Assembly (NCBI GenBank): GCA_963726755.1
Contig: CAVSDB010000001.1
Location: 1,178,001 to 1,242,000 of the forward strand
Origin: DATKIY01 sp963726755
GTDB taxonomy: Bacteria > Actinomycetota > Actinomycetes > JAHEKZ01
Direction of reading: 5' to 3'
Length of the DNA: 64,000 nt
Part shown: positions 54,189 through 63,484 of the stretch, piece by piece
Layout: each line of letters starts with the position of its first letter
How positions within the stretch are numbered: position 1 is the stretch's first letter
Program-made: the position numbers and the translations under genes
The notes under the pieces: generated by a model
What the model saw: only the letters and a program-made list of their open reading frames with translations
Told to the model about the DNA's origin: nothing
The model's database searches: none

Positions 54189-55172
54189 ATGGAGCTGCGA
54201 CACCTCGGCGGGTCTGGTCTGACGGTCAGCCGCCTGGCCCTCGGCACGATGACGTGGGGCCGCGACACCGACGAACATGAGGCTCGCGACCAGCTCGCAG
54301 CCTTCTGTGAGGTCGGCGGCACGTTGGTCGATACCGCCGATGTCTACGCCGAGGGGGCATCAGAGCGGGTGCTCGGGTCCCTCATCGGGGACGTAGTGCC
54401 GCGGGACGCCATCGTGCTCGCGACCAAGGCCGTCAGTCGCCCAGGGACCGAGCGCCGGTTCGACGCTTCCCGCCAACATTTGCTCAACGCTTTGGACGAA
54501 TCGCTACGCCGGTTGGGAACCGACCACGTCGACCTATGGCAACTTCACGCGTGGGATCCCCTCACCCCAATGGCAGAGTCCTTGGCGGCAGCTGATCACG
54601 CAGTGGCAACTGGACGTACGCGTTACGTCGGCATCTCGAACTACAGCGGGTGGCAGACAGCAGCCGCGAGCACCTGGCAGACCGCGACCCCGGAACGACA
54701 ACCCATCGTCGCCACACAGGTCGAGTACTCACTGCTGCAGCGTGGGATCGAACGGGAAGTGGTCGGCGCAGCACACGCTGGGGCTATGGGGATCCTCGCG
54801 TGGTCACCGCTCGGACGCGGCGTGCTCACCGGCAAGTACCGCACCGGAACTCCCGCGGACTCTCGCGCGGCTTCCCCGAACTTCACTGAGTTCGTTCGAC
54901 CATTCTTGGACGATCGTTGCCGAAACATCGTCGAGGCGGTGATCACCGCGGCAGCCGGGCTCGGCGTCGCTCCACTCGAGGTAGCCCTGGCATGGGTGCG
55001 CGACCGTCCTGGCGTGACGTCAGCGATCGTCGGTGCCCGTACCGCTGCCCAACTTCGTGGGTCGCTGTCTGTGGAGTCGCTCACGCTGCCGACCGAGATT
55101 CGCACGGCGCTCGACGAAGTCTCGGCTATTTCTTTCAGTTATCCAGACCACGGCCGCAACCAGCAGTCTTAG
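54189..55172 (+). CDS. Aldo/keto reductase
   Basis: The 327-residue NADPH-dependent oxidoreductase has the catalytic tetrad in DTADVYAEG (Asp, Tyr), LATKAV (Lys) and QLHAWD (His). LGTMTWGRD at the start and VGARTAAQL near the C-terminus bind the cofactor. It is closest to the Tas/YajO-type potassium-channel beta-like group; the substrate is unknown. ATG 54189 begins exactly at the conserved MELRHLG start. It is divergent from uppP and followed by a small gene nine bases on. Confidence 0.88.
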   Translation: MELRHLGGSGLTVSRLALGTMTWGRDTDEHEARDQLAAFCEVGGTLVDTADVYAEGASERVLGSLIGDVVPRDAIVLATKAVSRPGTERRFDASRQHLLNALDESLRRLGTDHVDLWQLHAWDPLTPMAESLAAADHAVATGRTRYVGISNYSGWQTAAASTWQTATPERQPIVATQVEYSLLQRGIEREVVGAAHAGAMGILAWSPLGRGVLTGKYRTGTPADSRAASPNFTEFVRPFLDDRCRNIVEAVITAAAGLGVAPLEVALAWVRDRPGVTSAIVGARTAAQLRGSLSVESLTLPTEIRTALDEVSAISFSYPDHGRNQQS

Positions 55173-55181
55173 GATCTGGTT

Positions 55182-55376
55182 GTGGGATCTGGTTCGACGT
55201 ACGAGACCTGGCGACTCGACGTGCCACGCGGGGTGAGCCGCGGCGAGGTGCGTCGGCTCTTGACCGAGCACGCCGAATACGGTCGTTGGGAGTTGTGGCG
55301 GGTCCGACTGTTCCCTGACGGACGCCGTCGCATCTGGTTGCGTCGGCGCGCTGTACGCGTGCAACGCAGTGCTTAA
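55182..55376 (+). CDS. DUF5703 family small protein
   Basis: This 64-residue basic protein starts with GTG 55182 and contains YETWRLDVPRGVSRGEVRRLLTEH and GRWELWRVRLF, which match the small actinobacterial DUF5703 family. Its function is unknown. It directly follows the aldo/keto reductase gene and converges on the M20 peptidase gene. Confidence 0.75.
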   Translation: MGSGSTYETWRLDVPRGVSRGEVRRLLTEHAEYGRWELWRVRLFPDGRRRIWLRRRAVRVQRSA

Positions 55377-55405
55377 TCAAAATGCCGGGCTAAATCAGCC
55401 ACCCC

Positions 55406-56743
55406 TTAGATCAGATCTAAGAACCGATCAAGCGTTCTTGCTCCAAACTTCAACGCGTCAACCGGGACGCGCTCGTCGACACCGTGAAAGAGATCGGCAA
55501 ACGCCAGCGTCGGCGGCAGACGTAACGGCGCGAAGCCGTATCCCGGGATTCCCAACGTGGCAAAGGCTTTCGCGTCGGTTCCACCGAACATGGTGTACGG
55601 AACAGCCCGCGCCTGCGGATCATTCTCGAGCAACGACGTGATGATCGCGTCGATGATCGGGCCCTCGAAGTCAGTTTCCAGTGCGATGTCCTCGACGAGG
55701 TTCTCCCGCGTGACATGCGGTCCCAAGAGTTCATCGACCTGTCGCAGGAAGTCGTCGCGCATACCGGGCAGGAAGCGCCCGTCCACGACCGCCTCGGCAT
55801 GTCCGGGGATGACGTTGTTCTTGTAGCCCGCGTTCAACATGGTGGGTGCGGCGCTGTGACGTAGCGCGGCGCCGATCATGGGTGCGATCGGTCCTAGGTG
55901 CGAGACGATCTCGTCGGGATCGGTTGACGGATCGAGGTCCATCGCTTCGCAGATCTGTTCAAGCATCACGCGCACGGTCTTCGTCATGGCGACCGGGAAT
56001 TTGTGCGTACCGATGCGGCTGACCGTCTCAGCCAGGCGAGTCACGGCATTCTCGTGATTGACCATCGAGCCGTGTCCAGCTCTACCGTCGGTTCGAAGTC
56101 GCATCCAGGCGATGCCCTTCTCTGCGGTCTCAATCAAGTAGAGCCGCACGTCGTCTTTGACCGTGAAGCTGAAGCCACCAACCTCACCAACGGCCGCGTC
56201 CACGTTTTCGAACAAGTCAGGACGATGTTCGGTCAGCCAGTGCGAACCGAAAAGTCCGCCAGCCTCTTCGTCGGCCAGGAAGGCGAGAACAAGGTCTCGC
56301 GGCGGCGGCCTGTCGTGCCGCAATCGATCGCGAACGACGCTCAAGATCATGGCGTCCATGTCCTTCATGTCGATCGCACCGCGTCCCCACAGCATGGGGA
56401 CTCCGTCGTCGTCTGCGATCTCGCCGCCGAACGGTGGCATGGACCAGTCCGATGCCTCCGCCGGCACAACGTCGAGGTGACCGTGGAGCAGCAGAGCCGG
56501 AAGCGACGAATCCTGTCCGGCTACTCGAGCGAAGACGCTGGTCCGTCCTGGCTGCGACTCGATGAGCTCAACGTCGAGCCCCACGTCGCTGAGTAGCGCA
56601 GCGACGTACTCCGCAGCCGGACGTTCGCCAGACCGCGGGTCATCACCGTAGTTGCTGGTGTCGATGCGCATGAGATCACGACAAAGTTCAACGACTTCGT
56701 CCTCAGCGCGAAGGCCTGTTGGAGTTTCAGTGCTCGATGTCAC
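55406..56743 (-). CDS. M20 family metallopeptidase
   Basis: From GTG 56743 the protein is 445 residues. The di-zinc site is visible: HGHLDVVP, GRGAIDMKDMDA, DEEAGG with the catalytic Glu, and the C-terminal FHGVDE His. The dimerisation domain (GHGSM region) is intact. The enzyme resembles the Rv2141c dipeptidase in type and in its position near uppP. A palindrome CTTAGATC-A-GATCTAAG (55405-55421) covers its stop codon; with a one-base loop it is probably not a terminator. Confidence 0.87.
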   Translation of the reverse strand: MTSSTETPTGLRAEDEVVELCRDLMRIDTSNYGDDPRSGERPAAEYVAALLSDVGLDVELIESQPGRTSVFARVAGQDSSLPALLLHGHLDVVPAEASDWSMPPFGGEIADDDGVPMLWGRGAIDMKDMDAMILSVVRDRLRHDRPPPRDLVLAFLADEEAGGLFGSHWLTEHRPDLFENVDAAVGEVGGFSFTVKDDVRLYLIETAEKGIAWMRLRTDGRAGHGSMVNHENAVTRLAETVSRIGTHKFPVAMTKTVRVMLEQICEAMDLDPSTDPDEIVSHLGPIAPMIGAALRHSAAPTMLNAGYKNNVIPGHAEAVVDGRFLPGMRDDFLRQVDELLGPHVTRENLVEDIALETDFEGPIIDAIITSLLENDPQARAVPYTMFGGTDAKAFATLGIPGYGFAPLRLPPTLAFADLFHGVDERVPVDALKFGARTLDRFLDLI

Positions 56744-56833
56744 GACTCCATACTGCCTCGCGGTCAGGGATTTGGGCCATTTCTGATGACATGCCCTCGG
56801 TTGGTATCGTTCTCGACCGGAGCAATCGCTCAT

Positions 56834-56917
56834 GTCCGGGTGGCGGAATTGGTAGACGCGCTAGCTTGAGGTGCTAGTGCCCGAAAGGGCTTGGGGGTTC
56901 AAGTCCCCCCTCGGACA
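56834..56917 (+). tRNA. tRNA-Leu (GAG anticodon)
   Basis: The cloverleaf folds cleanly. The acceptor stem is GTCCGGG (56834-56840) with CTCGGAC (56910-56916). The anticodon arm is CTAGC-TTGAGGT-GCTAG with anticodon GAG. A class II variable arm (GCCCGAAAGGGC) is present, and the T arm is GGGGG-TTCAAGT-CCCCC. Discriminator is A. The 3' CCA is not encoded (the following bases are CAA), so it is added after transcription. It reads CUC/CUU codons. Confidence 0.95.
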
Positions 56918-56957
56918 CAACCCATCGGCGCGATCGCCGTCCTGGCACGATAGCGAC

Positions 56958-57311
56958 ATGGAACGTGTTCTCGGAATCGGCGGATACTTCATCCGCGCGG
57001 CCGATCCGGTGGCCCTCGGCGCTTGGTATCGCGACTTCCTAGGCCTCGACGCCGACGAGAACGGCGTGTGGCGTCAGGAAGTTGGGGTCACGGTCTTCGC
57101 CACGTTCGAGTCCAAGACGGACTACTTCGGGTCCCGCGACCAGCAGGCCATGATCAATTTCCGAGTGAGTGACCTGGCTGCGATGCTCACGCAACTCCGC
57201 GCCAAAGGAGCGGACGTTGCGGCAGAGACAGAAGACATGGAAGGCGTCGGTCGTTTCGGTTGGGTTACCGATCCGGAGGGCAATCGCATCGAACTTTGGC
57301 AGCCAGCCTGA
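56958..57311 (+). CDS. VOC (glyoxalase-like) family protein
   Basis: The 117-residue protein has two beta-alpha-beta-beta-beta repeats of the vicinal oxygen chelate fold (FIRAADPVALGAWYRDFLGL and WVTDPEGNRIELWQP). The GNRIELWQP ending places the metal-ligand Glu. The reaction is unknown; the fold serves glyoxalases, dioxygenases and resistance proteins. ATG 56958 begins at the domain edge. It lies 40 bases after tRNA-Leu. Confidence 0.82.
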   Translation: MERVLGIGGYFIRAADPVALGAWYRDFLGLDADENGVWRQEVGVTVFATFESKTDYFGSRDQQAMINFRVSDLAAMLTQLRAKGADVAAETEDMEGVGRFGWVTDPEGNRIELWQPA

Positions 57312-57338
57312 CCGGGCAATCTTGCGAGTCAGCTGGTG

Positions 57339-57833
57339 CTACTCCGCGTGAAGTTGTGTGAAAGTGACTTCCCATGCGCACCCGTGCGCCGGTTCAGTGA
57401 CTCCTTCGGCAAAGTAGGGTCCGGCACTCACGTCGCGGAGGACGTCGTCGCCGGAGGTGGCCTTGTCAGTGGTGATCAGATCCTGCGCGCCGTAGGAACC
57501 GATTGCTGGAACCATTTCTACGCTGTAGGTGCAGTCGCTGCGCGTCGTCCAGGCAATGCGGTAGTCACCCCCACTCAATTTGAACGGAGGGGAATTAGCT
57601 GTGCCGTTCAGGCCGATGGTGAATGGCTGCTGTGGCGAAGCACCAGTAGCGCCGGCCTTGCTCGGCGACGCACTTTCGTCCGGCGAATCGTCCGAGGAGC
57701 TGATGGACGGCTGCGGCGCCGTGGAGTTGTCAGCGTCCCCTGATCCACCTACGACAACGCTGAGGACCAGAGCGGCGACCGCAACGACCACGGCGGTCAT
57801 CACGATGAGCAAGACCTTGCCGCCTGTGGACAT
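57339..57833 (-). CDS. Membrane-anchored secreted protein of unknown function
   Basis: The 164-residue protein has one N-terminal hydrophobic segment (about residues 7-29), a Ser/Asp/Pro-rich linker (about 33-70) and a small extracytoplasmic domain with two cysteines (DCTYS and GCAWE) that may form a disulfide. No family is recognised. The lack of a lipobox Cys suggests an uncleaved anchor. Confidence 0.65.
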   Translation of the reverse strand: MSTGGKVLLIVMTAVVVAVAALVLSVVVGGSGDADNSTAPQPSISSSDDSPDESASPSKAGATGASPQQPFTIGLNGTANSPPFKLSGGDYRIAWTTRSDCTYSVEMVPAIGSYGAQDLITTDKATSGDDVLRDVSAGPYFAEGVTEPAHGCAWEVTFTQLHAE

Positions 57834-57907
57834 CGCTCCCGATCCGGTCAGTGGATGCTGCTCACATCATGCCGAGTTCCAAGGCGTTCCGTGTAGCAAC
57901 TTGCTTG

Positions 57908-59495
57908 TCAGCCCCGGAGTTCCTCGGGGACGACGTAGTCAGCCATTTGTTCGGCGCTGCGTTTCGGCAAGGTCTCTCCGCGGAAGTAGGCGGGCATCGC
58001 GATCCAGGTGATCACCATCAACACAAGCCCAAGGACCAGGGCGCCGATGCCGGTCAGGAAGATGCCGCCGACCGCCCAGTGCGGCGGTAGCGGCATCGTC
58101 CAGGACGTAATCGAGTCAGCGTCGGGACCGACCAACCAGTAGTCGTGCGCCGCCTGCAGAAACGCTGCAAGCAGGATGAACCCTCCGAGGAATGGAACTA
58201 CGCCGCGCATGAAGAAGTTGCGGACAGACGTCGTGAGCGTGTGTCGGTAGAAGACCGGAGCCGTGAACCCCGTCATTCCGTAGTAGAACGCGATGAGCAA
58301 CCCAATGGACGCGATGGTGTCTGCCAAGTACGTTGCTGCTGAGCATCGTCAACGCCACGTAGAACACGATCGAGGCGATGCCCATCCCGATCGTTGACCA
58401 GGTCGGTGTCAGGAATCGAGCACTGACCCGCGCGAACTGCTGTGGGATGGCTTTGTGTGCCGCCATAGACAAGGTCGTCCGAGCCGTCGGCAGGATCGTC
58501 GTCAGTGTTGAGGCCGCCGCTGAACTCAACACCATGAGGACGAGCAAATGCACTGCGAAACTGCCGATTGCACTGTTGCCAAACACAGCGCGGCCCAGCA
58601 CCGAGAACACGTCGTTGGCGTTGTTCGGGTTGCCGAGACCGATGCCCTGAGTTCCAATTCCGGCGTACGCCTGGGTAGCGGTCGTGACGACGACGTAGAT
58701 CGCGAGCAGCACGAAGGTAGCCGTGACAGCAGCTCGCCCTGGGGTCTTGCGAGCGTCCTTGGTCTCCTCGTTCACCGAGACCGCGGTGTCGAATCCCCAG
58801 TAGATGAAGACAGCCAGCAGCAGACCGCTTGCCAGTGCGCTGGTGCTACCGATGTTGAAGGGGTTGAACCACGACCACGAAGGATGGAGTGAGGTTCCAA
58901 CCACTGCGTTGTTCGTGTAGACCCTGACCAGAGCGACTATCGAGAACACGGCGAGCACCACGACCTCGATGCCGAACAGTGCGTACTGCACCCGTGCAGA
59001 GATTTCGATACCGCGGTAGCAGATGTAGGTCATCAGCACGATCCAGGCGACTCCCACAACCGTGGGCCAGAACAGTTGACCAGCAACTCCGTCAGCGTTG
59101 AACAGCAGGAAGAAGTAGGCGCCCGCGATGGCAGCCAGGTTCGCCATGACAATGACGTCGGCGGCAACGATCCCCCATCCACCCATCCAGCCGGTTTTGG
59201 GTCCAAACGCGCGCGCTGCCCAAGTGAACGTGGTGCCAGCGTCTGGTTCTGCTTCGTTGAGTTCTCGGTATCCGACAGCCACGCAGTACATCGGGATGAA
59301 CGCCAGGATCATGATGACGGGAGCTTGGAGACCGACGGCAATCACGACGAATCCGATGGTCGCGGCGAGGCTGTAGGCCGGTGCGACAGAGGCCAGTGCA
59401 ATGACAGTGCTGGACAGCAAACCCAGCGCTCCCGGCTTGAGGCCTTTCTGCAGTACGTCGAAACCGGCGTCGCTTTGGTCGTGGGTGTCGGTCAT
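57908..59495 (-). CDS. APC-family amino acid permease (frameshifted in this sequence)
   Basis: The protein begins at ATG 59495 and shows the amino acid-polyamine-organocation pattern: LSSTVIALASVAPAYSLAAT in the first helix, GTTFTWAARAFGP, and about twelve hydrophobic segments. The frame fails near 58325 and the last helices (IASIGLLIAFYYGMTGF onward) lie in the next frame. Dropping one base in CCAA at 58324-58327 rejoins them as SSNVLADTIASIG and gives about 528 residues. Length is 3n+1, so one extra base is likely. Substrate unknown, an amino acid or polyamine. A GACGCC/GGCGTC hairpin (59524-59545) lies in its 5' leader. Confidence 0.87.
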
Positions 59496-59607
59496 AACTA
59501 CCCCCTCGGGGGCCGGCGGTCTCGACGCCATCGTTGGACGGCGTCGTTGGGCCGATATTCCTATTGTCCCCCTGCTTTGGCCAGCTCGCGACAGCAGCGA
59601 CCGCTTC

Positions 59608-59931
59608 TTAAGAAGTCGCTGTAGCAGCAGTCTGCGCAGTCGGACGTTGTGTCCAAGACCTGACAGGAGGGGCGATCGTTACCGCCGCCTGAACGCCTAG
59701 CGCCAGCATCTGACCTATCAAGTGCGGGTTCTGCGGGAGTGATGCCGCACAAATAATGAAGCCGAAGAGGGCGATCCCAGCGAACCAACACCGTGCGGTG
59801 TTTCCGCCTCGACTGACCCGGTAAAGCAACAAGGCCGAGATCGCGAACCACCCCAAGTGCGGGCCGATTCCCGGCTCCGGATACAGCGCAAACGACTGCT
59901 CGACGATGACGGCCCCAAGTGCAACGAGCAA
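59608..59931 (-). CDS. Small multi-span membrane protein
   Basis: The 107-residue frame contains three or four hydrophobic stretches (LVALGAVIVEQSFALY, WFAISALLLYRV, WFAGIALFGFIICAAS). No family is recognised. The only in-frame start is TTG 59931. The ATG at 59960 lies in the neighbouring frame, so either the TTG is used or a base is missing at 59950-59957. Transcribed in line with the permease gene downstream. Confidence 0.5.
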   Translation of the reverse strand: MLVALGAVIVEQSFALYPEPGIGPHLGWFAISALLLYRVSRGGNTARCWFAGIALFGFIICAASLPQNPHLIGQMLALGVQAAVTIAPPVRSWTQRPTAQTAATATS

Positions 59932-60056
59932 CCAGGCACGTACCGCAGGTCCTGGGTCATGACTTCAAGTTAACCGACAAACTCCCGCAAGTCTCAGGAA
60001 GTGGCTGGCGTCGAAGCGCAAACGCAGCGACGGCCTCGGCTAACTAGGGTGAGTCC

Positions 60057-60614
60057 ATGACCACTAGCGACTATCCGTGGGAGCCTCCTCTCGCCGGCCC
60101 TGAGGTCGAACACGTGGCTGGCTCACTCGACCGGCTGCGTACGACGTTTCGCTGGAAGACCAGCGGTCTTGATTCCGCGGGACTGCACACGCGCATCCCT
60201 TCCTCGGAGTTGACTCTCGGCGGCCTCCTCAAACACCTTGCGGCAGTTGAGGATCACGTATTCGCCACCAGAATGACCGGCGTTCGTCTTGGCGAGCCTT
60301 GGAGTTCCGGCGACTGGGCCAACGACGCAGACTGGGATTTCAACTCTGCCGCCAACGACAGCGCGGAAGATCTCTACGCGCTCTGGGACGGTGCTGTTGA
60401 ACGTTCGCGCGCGAAGTTCGCGGATGCGCTAGCCAACGGCGGCCTCGACCAACTCGTTCACCTGACTGCCCCGGATGGGCAACACGCCAGTTTGCGTCGG
60501 CTCGTGTTCGACCTGCTCGAGGAGTACGGCCGACACACCGGGCACGCGGACCTGATCCGAGAGTCGATCGACGGCTTGGTCGGCGAAGACCCACCAGCCG
60601 GATGGCATGCCTAG
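60057..60614 (+). CDS. DinB/DUF664 family protein
   Basis: The 185-residue protein has the DinB-fold histidine positions LLKHLAAVEDH and EEYGRHTGHADLIRE. Such proteins in mycothiol producers often transfer mycothiol to electrophiles; the substrate is unknown. It overlaps the start region of the next small gene. It is a paralogue of the protein encoded at 21.8-22.3 kb. Confidence 0.82.
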   Translation: MTTSDYPWEPPLAGPEVEHVAGSLDRLRTTFRWKTSGLDSAGLHTRIPSSELTLGGLLKHLAAVEDHVFATRMTGVRLGEPWSSGDWANDADWDFNSAANDSAEDLYALWDGAVERSRAKFADALANGGLDQLVHLTAPDGQHASLRRLVFDLLEEYGRHTGHADLIRESIDGLVGEDPPAGWHA

Positions 60615-60643
60615 AAATCAACCTATGGAATAGAGGAGAAGCG

Positions 60644-60961
60644 ATGCCTAAGTACTTGTTCTCGTACCACGGCGGTGGCATGAACCTGACAGATGAAGAG
60701 CAAGCGCAATCCATGGCGGCTTGGGGCATGTGGATGGGTGGTCTTGGCGCCGCCCTGACTGACGGTGGCAATCCGGTTGTTCAGTCCTCGACTGTTCAGC
60801 CAGACGGCTCCTCCGTCAGTGGTGGTGGACCTAACCCCGTAACTGGATACAGCGTCGTTAGCGCAGACAGCCTTGAGGCCGCCCTGGCGATGGCTGCTGG
60901 TTGTCCGATCCTGGCTACCGGCGGCAGCGTCGAAGTTGGCGAGACCATCGAAGTTATGTGA
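60644..60961 (+). CDS. YCII-related domain protein
   Basis: From ATG 60644, preceded by a strong AGAGGAGAA site, the 105-residue protein shows MPKYLFSYHGGG, a GAALTDGG turn and the C-terminal SLEAALAMAAGCPIL helix typical of YCII/DGPF-type ferredoxin-like proteins. The function of this family is largely unknown. It starts 29 bases after the DinB gene and is probably cotranscribed. Confidence 0.78.
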   Translation: MPKYLFSYHGGGMNLTDEEQAQSMAAWGMWMGGLGAALTDGGNPVVQSSTVQPDGSSVSGGGPNPVTGYSVVSADSLEAALAMAAGCPILATGGSVEVGETIEVM

Positions 60962-61021
60962 CTGCGCTGCTCGCTAGGTTGACTTGCCCCAGCGCATCAA
61001 TCTGATACCAACGTCAGCCAT

Positions 61022-61444
61022 TTACCCCTCCGCTTCCAGTAGATAGACAACGATTCGCGACTCGATGGTCGCAAGATCAATTCGGCCCTCGGCGACACAG
61101 ACCACGTCGTTGAGCCACGCGTACAACGGGTTCTCAGACTCGAACAGCGTGAAGAGCATTTGGTGACCGCTGTTGGGGCTATCAAAGATCGTGCGCCCCG
61201 ACATCTCAATCATGACTTCAGCGTCGTCATTGGTCGCGATGACCCCACGAACATTCGGCAGCATGTTGCCGTCGCCGCGTCTGGTTGGGTGGTTTGACCA
61301 CTGAACTGTTCCGGACAGTCGCTCCCCCGTGACGGTCCCAGTGCCTCTGCCCCAGCCCCCACCGGCTTCATTCCCGTAAGGCCGAAACAGGTGGAAGTCA
61401 TCGACGTAACTGAGGTTCAGCGTGCACAGAGGCGAAAGTCGCAT
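61022..61444 (-). CDS. DUF3237 family protein
   Basis: From ATG 61444 the 140-residue protein resembles DUF3237: it starts MRLSPLCTLN and has the GTVTGERLSGTV and TNDDAEVMIEMSGRTIF strands of that beta-barrel family. Function unknown. A longer in-frame start would overlap the upstream VOC gene and adds non-conserved residues. Confidence 0.7.
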   Translation of the reverse strand: MRLSPLCTLNLSYVDDFHLFRPYGNEAGGGWGRGTGTVTGERLSGTVQWSNHPTRRGDGNMLPNVRGVIATNDDAEVMIEMSGRTIFDSPNSGHQMLFTLFESENPLYAWLNDVVCVAEGRIDLATIESRIVVYLLEAEG

Positions 61445-61475
61445 GTTGCCGTGATACCAGCACCCGGCAACCGAC

Positions 61476-61857
61476 TCAACCCCCTCCGTACGGTCTGGTA
61501 ATGATTTCCAGGAAGTGTCCGCTGGGTTCCTCCCAATAGAGACCTCGTCCACCGTCATTTGTGTTGATTTCACCGGGACGCTGCTGCGCGGGATCGGCCC
61601 AGTACGTCAAGCCGCGTTCTCGAATCCGGGCGAAGATCTCGTCAAACTCGGACTCGCCAACCAGAAATGCATAGTGCTGCGGATGGATGTCGTCGTCCGT
61701 CTCGTGAAAGTCGAGGGACACACCGTTGTCGACCTCCACGATGAGAAACGGACCGAACGAAGTTGGGACGGCGCGTCCGAGAATGTCGGCGAGAAAGGTT
61801 CGCCGACTCTTCCTTGTCACGCACCCACACAATCGTGTGGTTGAGTTCGACGCTCAT
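61476..61857 (-). CDS. VOC (glyoxalase-like) family protein (frameshifted in this sequence)
   Basis: The N-terminus (ATG 61857, MSVELNHTIVWVRDKEESA) and the remainder (FLADILGRAVPTSFG through GHFLEIITRPYGG) lie in adjacent frames. Removing one T from the TT at 61799-61800 (or a nearby base) rejoins them to a 126-residue VOC protein with the metal-ligand His near the start (NHTIVWV) and Glu near the end (GHFLEIIT). Length is 3n+1. Specific function unknown. It is divergent from the methyltransferase gene. Confidence 0.8.
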
Positions 61858-61902
61858 GAGAACTCCTTCGCGACTTCCGGCGACAAGCCTTACGCTCGCG
61901 CC

Positions 61903-62634
61903 ATGGATGAGCTTCCCAACTTCTTCGACGAGCCGATTGCGTCGGTGTATGACGACGCGGAATCGGAAATGTTCACAGCAGAAACCGTAGCGCGACCTGT
62001 CGAAGTTCTCGCTGCCCTTGCTGGGGATGGTCGAGCACTCGAACTTGGAATCGGCACCGGGCGGATTGCGCTGCCTCTGGCCGCTCGAGGAATCTCGGTG
62101 GCGGGGATCGACCTTTCGCCCGCCATGGTCGATCAGATGAGAGCCAAACCAGGAGGCAACGACGTCGAGGTCGCAATCGGTGACTTCGCGACCACACGCG
62201 TCGCTGGCACGTTCACGGTCGCATACCTCGTCTTCAACACCATCATGAACCTGACTACTCAGACCGCTCAGGTTGCCTGCTTCAGCAATGTCGCCAGCCA
62301 CCTGGAGCCGGGCGGCACGTTCGTCGTCGAGTGCATGGTTCCCCAACTGCGACGGCTACCACCAGGAAGCACCCTGGTTCAGTTTGACGGCGGTGAGAAC
62401 GGCTGGGGCCTCGACGAGTACGACGTCGCGAACCAACGGCTCACCTCTCACCATTTCGAAGCGCACTCTCGTCAGCCATCGAACCCGGCCATGCCGTTCC
62501 GTTACGTGTGGCCGTCCGAACTTGACCTCATGGCCATGATGGCCGGAATGCGACTCCGAGACCGTTGGTCGGACTGGAACGGCGAACCGTTCACCAGCGA
62601 CAGTGACAAGCACGTCTCGATTTGGGAGAAGTGA
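61903..62634 (+). CDS. SAM-dependent methyltransferase
   Basis: From ATG 61903 the 243-residue class I methyltransferase shows ALELGIGTGRIALPLAARG (motif I), VAGIDLSPAMVDQM (motif II acidic residue), and a C-terminal small-molecule-binding part. Substrate unknown. It is followed after seven bases by an ACT-domain gene, so they may be coupled. Confidence 0.85.
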   Translation: MDELPNFFDEPIASVYDDAESEMFTAETVARPVEVLAALAGDGRALELGIGTGRIALPLAARGISVAGIDLSPAMVDQMRAKPGGNDVEVAIGDFATTRVAGTFTVAYLVFNTIMNLTTQTAQVACFSNVASHLEPGGTFVVECMVPQLRRLPPGSTLVQFDGGENGWGLDEYDVANQRLTSHHFEAHSRQPSNPAMPFRYVWPSELDLMAMMAGMRLRDRWSDWNGEPFTSDSDKHVSIWEK

Positions 62635-62641
62635 GGCAGGC

Positions 62642-63040
62642 GTGGCGGCCATCAGTGATTTGGATCAGATGCTGGCTCGCCTAAGTCCGATGCTTAGGTC
62701 GGGACGCTACGTGTTCACCAGGTTGGCCAAGCCGTTGCCAGCCGCGGTCGACCCGGTGATGACATTCAACGAGGACGAGGGAATGACCGTCATCGTCTCT
62801 CAGTCACAGGCCGACGATCTGGAGCTCGCGTACGACGTGGTGATGTCGTGGATCACCTTGCAAGTCAACAGCTCCCTCGACGGTGTGGGCTTGACCGCTT
62901 CGGTGAGCTCGACGTTGGCGATGGCCGGGATCAGTTGCAACATGGTCGCGGCCACCCTCCACGACCACCTCTTCGTTCCTGTTGATTCGGCTGACACGGC
63001 CCTGCGGCTACTTCAAGAGTTATCCGAGAGCAAACGCTAA
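62642..63040 (+). CDS. ACT-domain protein
   Basis: From GTG 62642 the 132-residue protein has two ACT-like parts (YVFTRLAKPLPAAVDPVMTF and LTASVSSTLAMAGISCNMVA) and resembles small actinobacterial and proteobacterial ACT proteins annotated as amino acid binding. It starts seven bases after the methyltransferase stop. Function unknown. Confidence 0.75.
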   Translation: MAAISDLDQMLARLSPMLRSGRYVFTRLAKPLPAAVDPVMTFNEDEGMTVIVSQSQADDLELAYDVVMSWITLQVNSSLDGVGLTASVSSTLAMAGISCNMVAATLHDHLFVPVDSADTALRLLQELSESKR

Positions 63041-63063
63041 GTAGCAGCCTCCGATGTCTGACT

Positions 63064-63468
63064 TCAGAACATCCCGTTGTTGTTAGCCGACGTTTCGGGG
63101 ATGGTCTGGAGCGCATCCCAATGCTCGACCACCTTTCCGTTGTCATCGAGCCGGAAGATGTCGATTCCTGCGTAGTCGGGAAAGCCCGGCCAGGTCTGGT
63201 AGCAGTGCAACACGACGTAGTTGCCCTCGGCGATCGCCCGCTTGAACTCCACGCGTTTGCCGGGATAGTCGCGCGCCATGGCTTCGAAGTAGTCGATGAA
63301 AGCCTGTTTGCCATCCCCTACGTGGGGATTGTGCTGGATGTAGACATCGCCTGCGTATCGCTCGATCGCCTCCGCAGGTCGGCAGTCGTTGAACATCAAG
63401 TCATAGAAGGCTTTGGCGTTCGCCTTGTTGCGCTCGAGTACGTCAGGTTCCGTCATGGGTTTGGACAC
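63064..63468 (-). CDS. SnoaL-like/NTF2-fold protein
   Basis: The 134-residue protein has the SnoaL-like pattern: NKANAKAFYDLMFN, YIQHNPHVGDGK (His/Asn), and FRLDDNGKVVEHWDALQ. Members act as polyketide cyclases, isomerases or unknown hydrolases; a role cannot be assigned. It converges on the ACT-domain gene. Confidence 0.82.
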   Translation of the reverse strand: MSKPMTEPDVLERNKANAKAFYDLMFNDCRPAEAIERYAGDVYIQHNPHVGDGKQAFIDYFEAMARDYPGKRVEFKRAIAEGNYVVLHCYQTWPGFPDYAGIDIFRLDDNGKVVEHWDALQTIPETSANNNGMF

Positions 63469-63484
63469 TACCGTCGATCAGATT

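Noticed and set aside
55405..55421. Palindrome at the end of the M20 gene as a terminator
   Set aside because: The loop is one base, which RNA cannot form, and the sequence is part of the last codons.
59524..59545. Hairpin in the permease leader as a riboswitch
   Set aside because: Only a six-base stem with a 10-base loop, no second structure and no match to a known class.
5746..61857. Programmed ribosomal frameshifting in the broken genes
   Set aside because: The families involved do not use it, the sites share no slippery heptamer, and six unrelated genes are affected in the same way.
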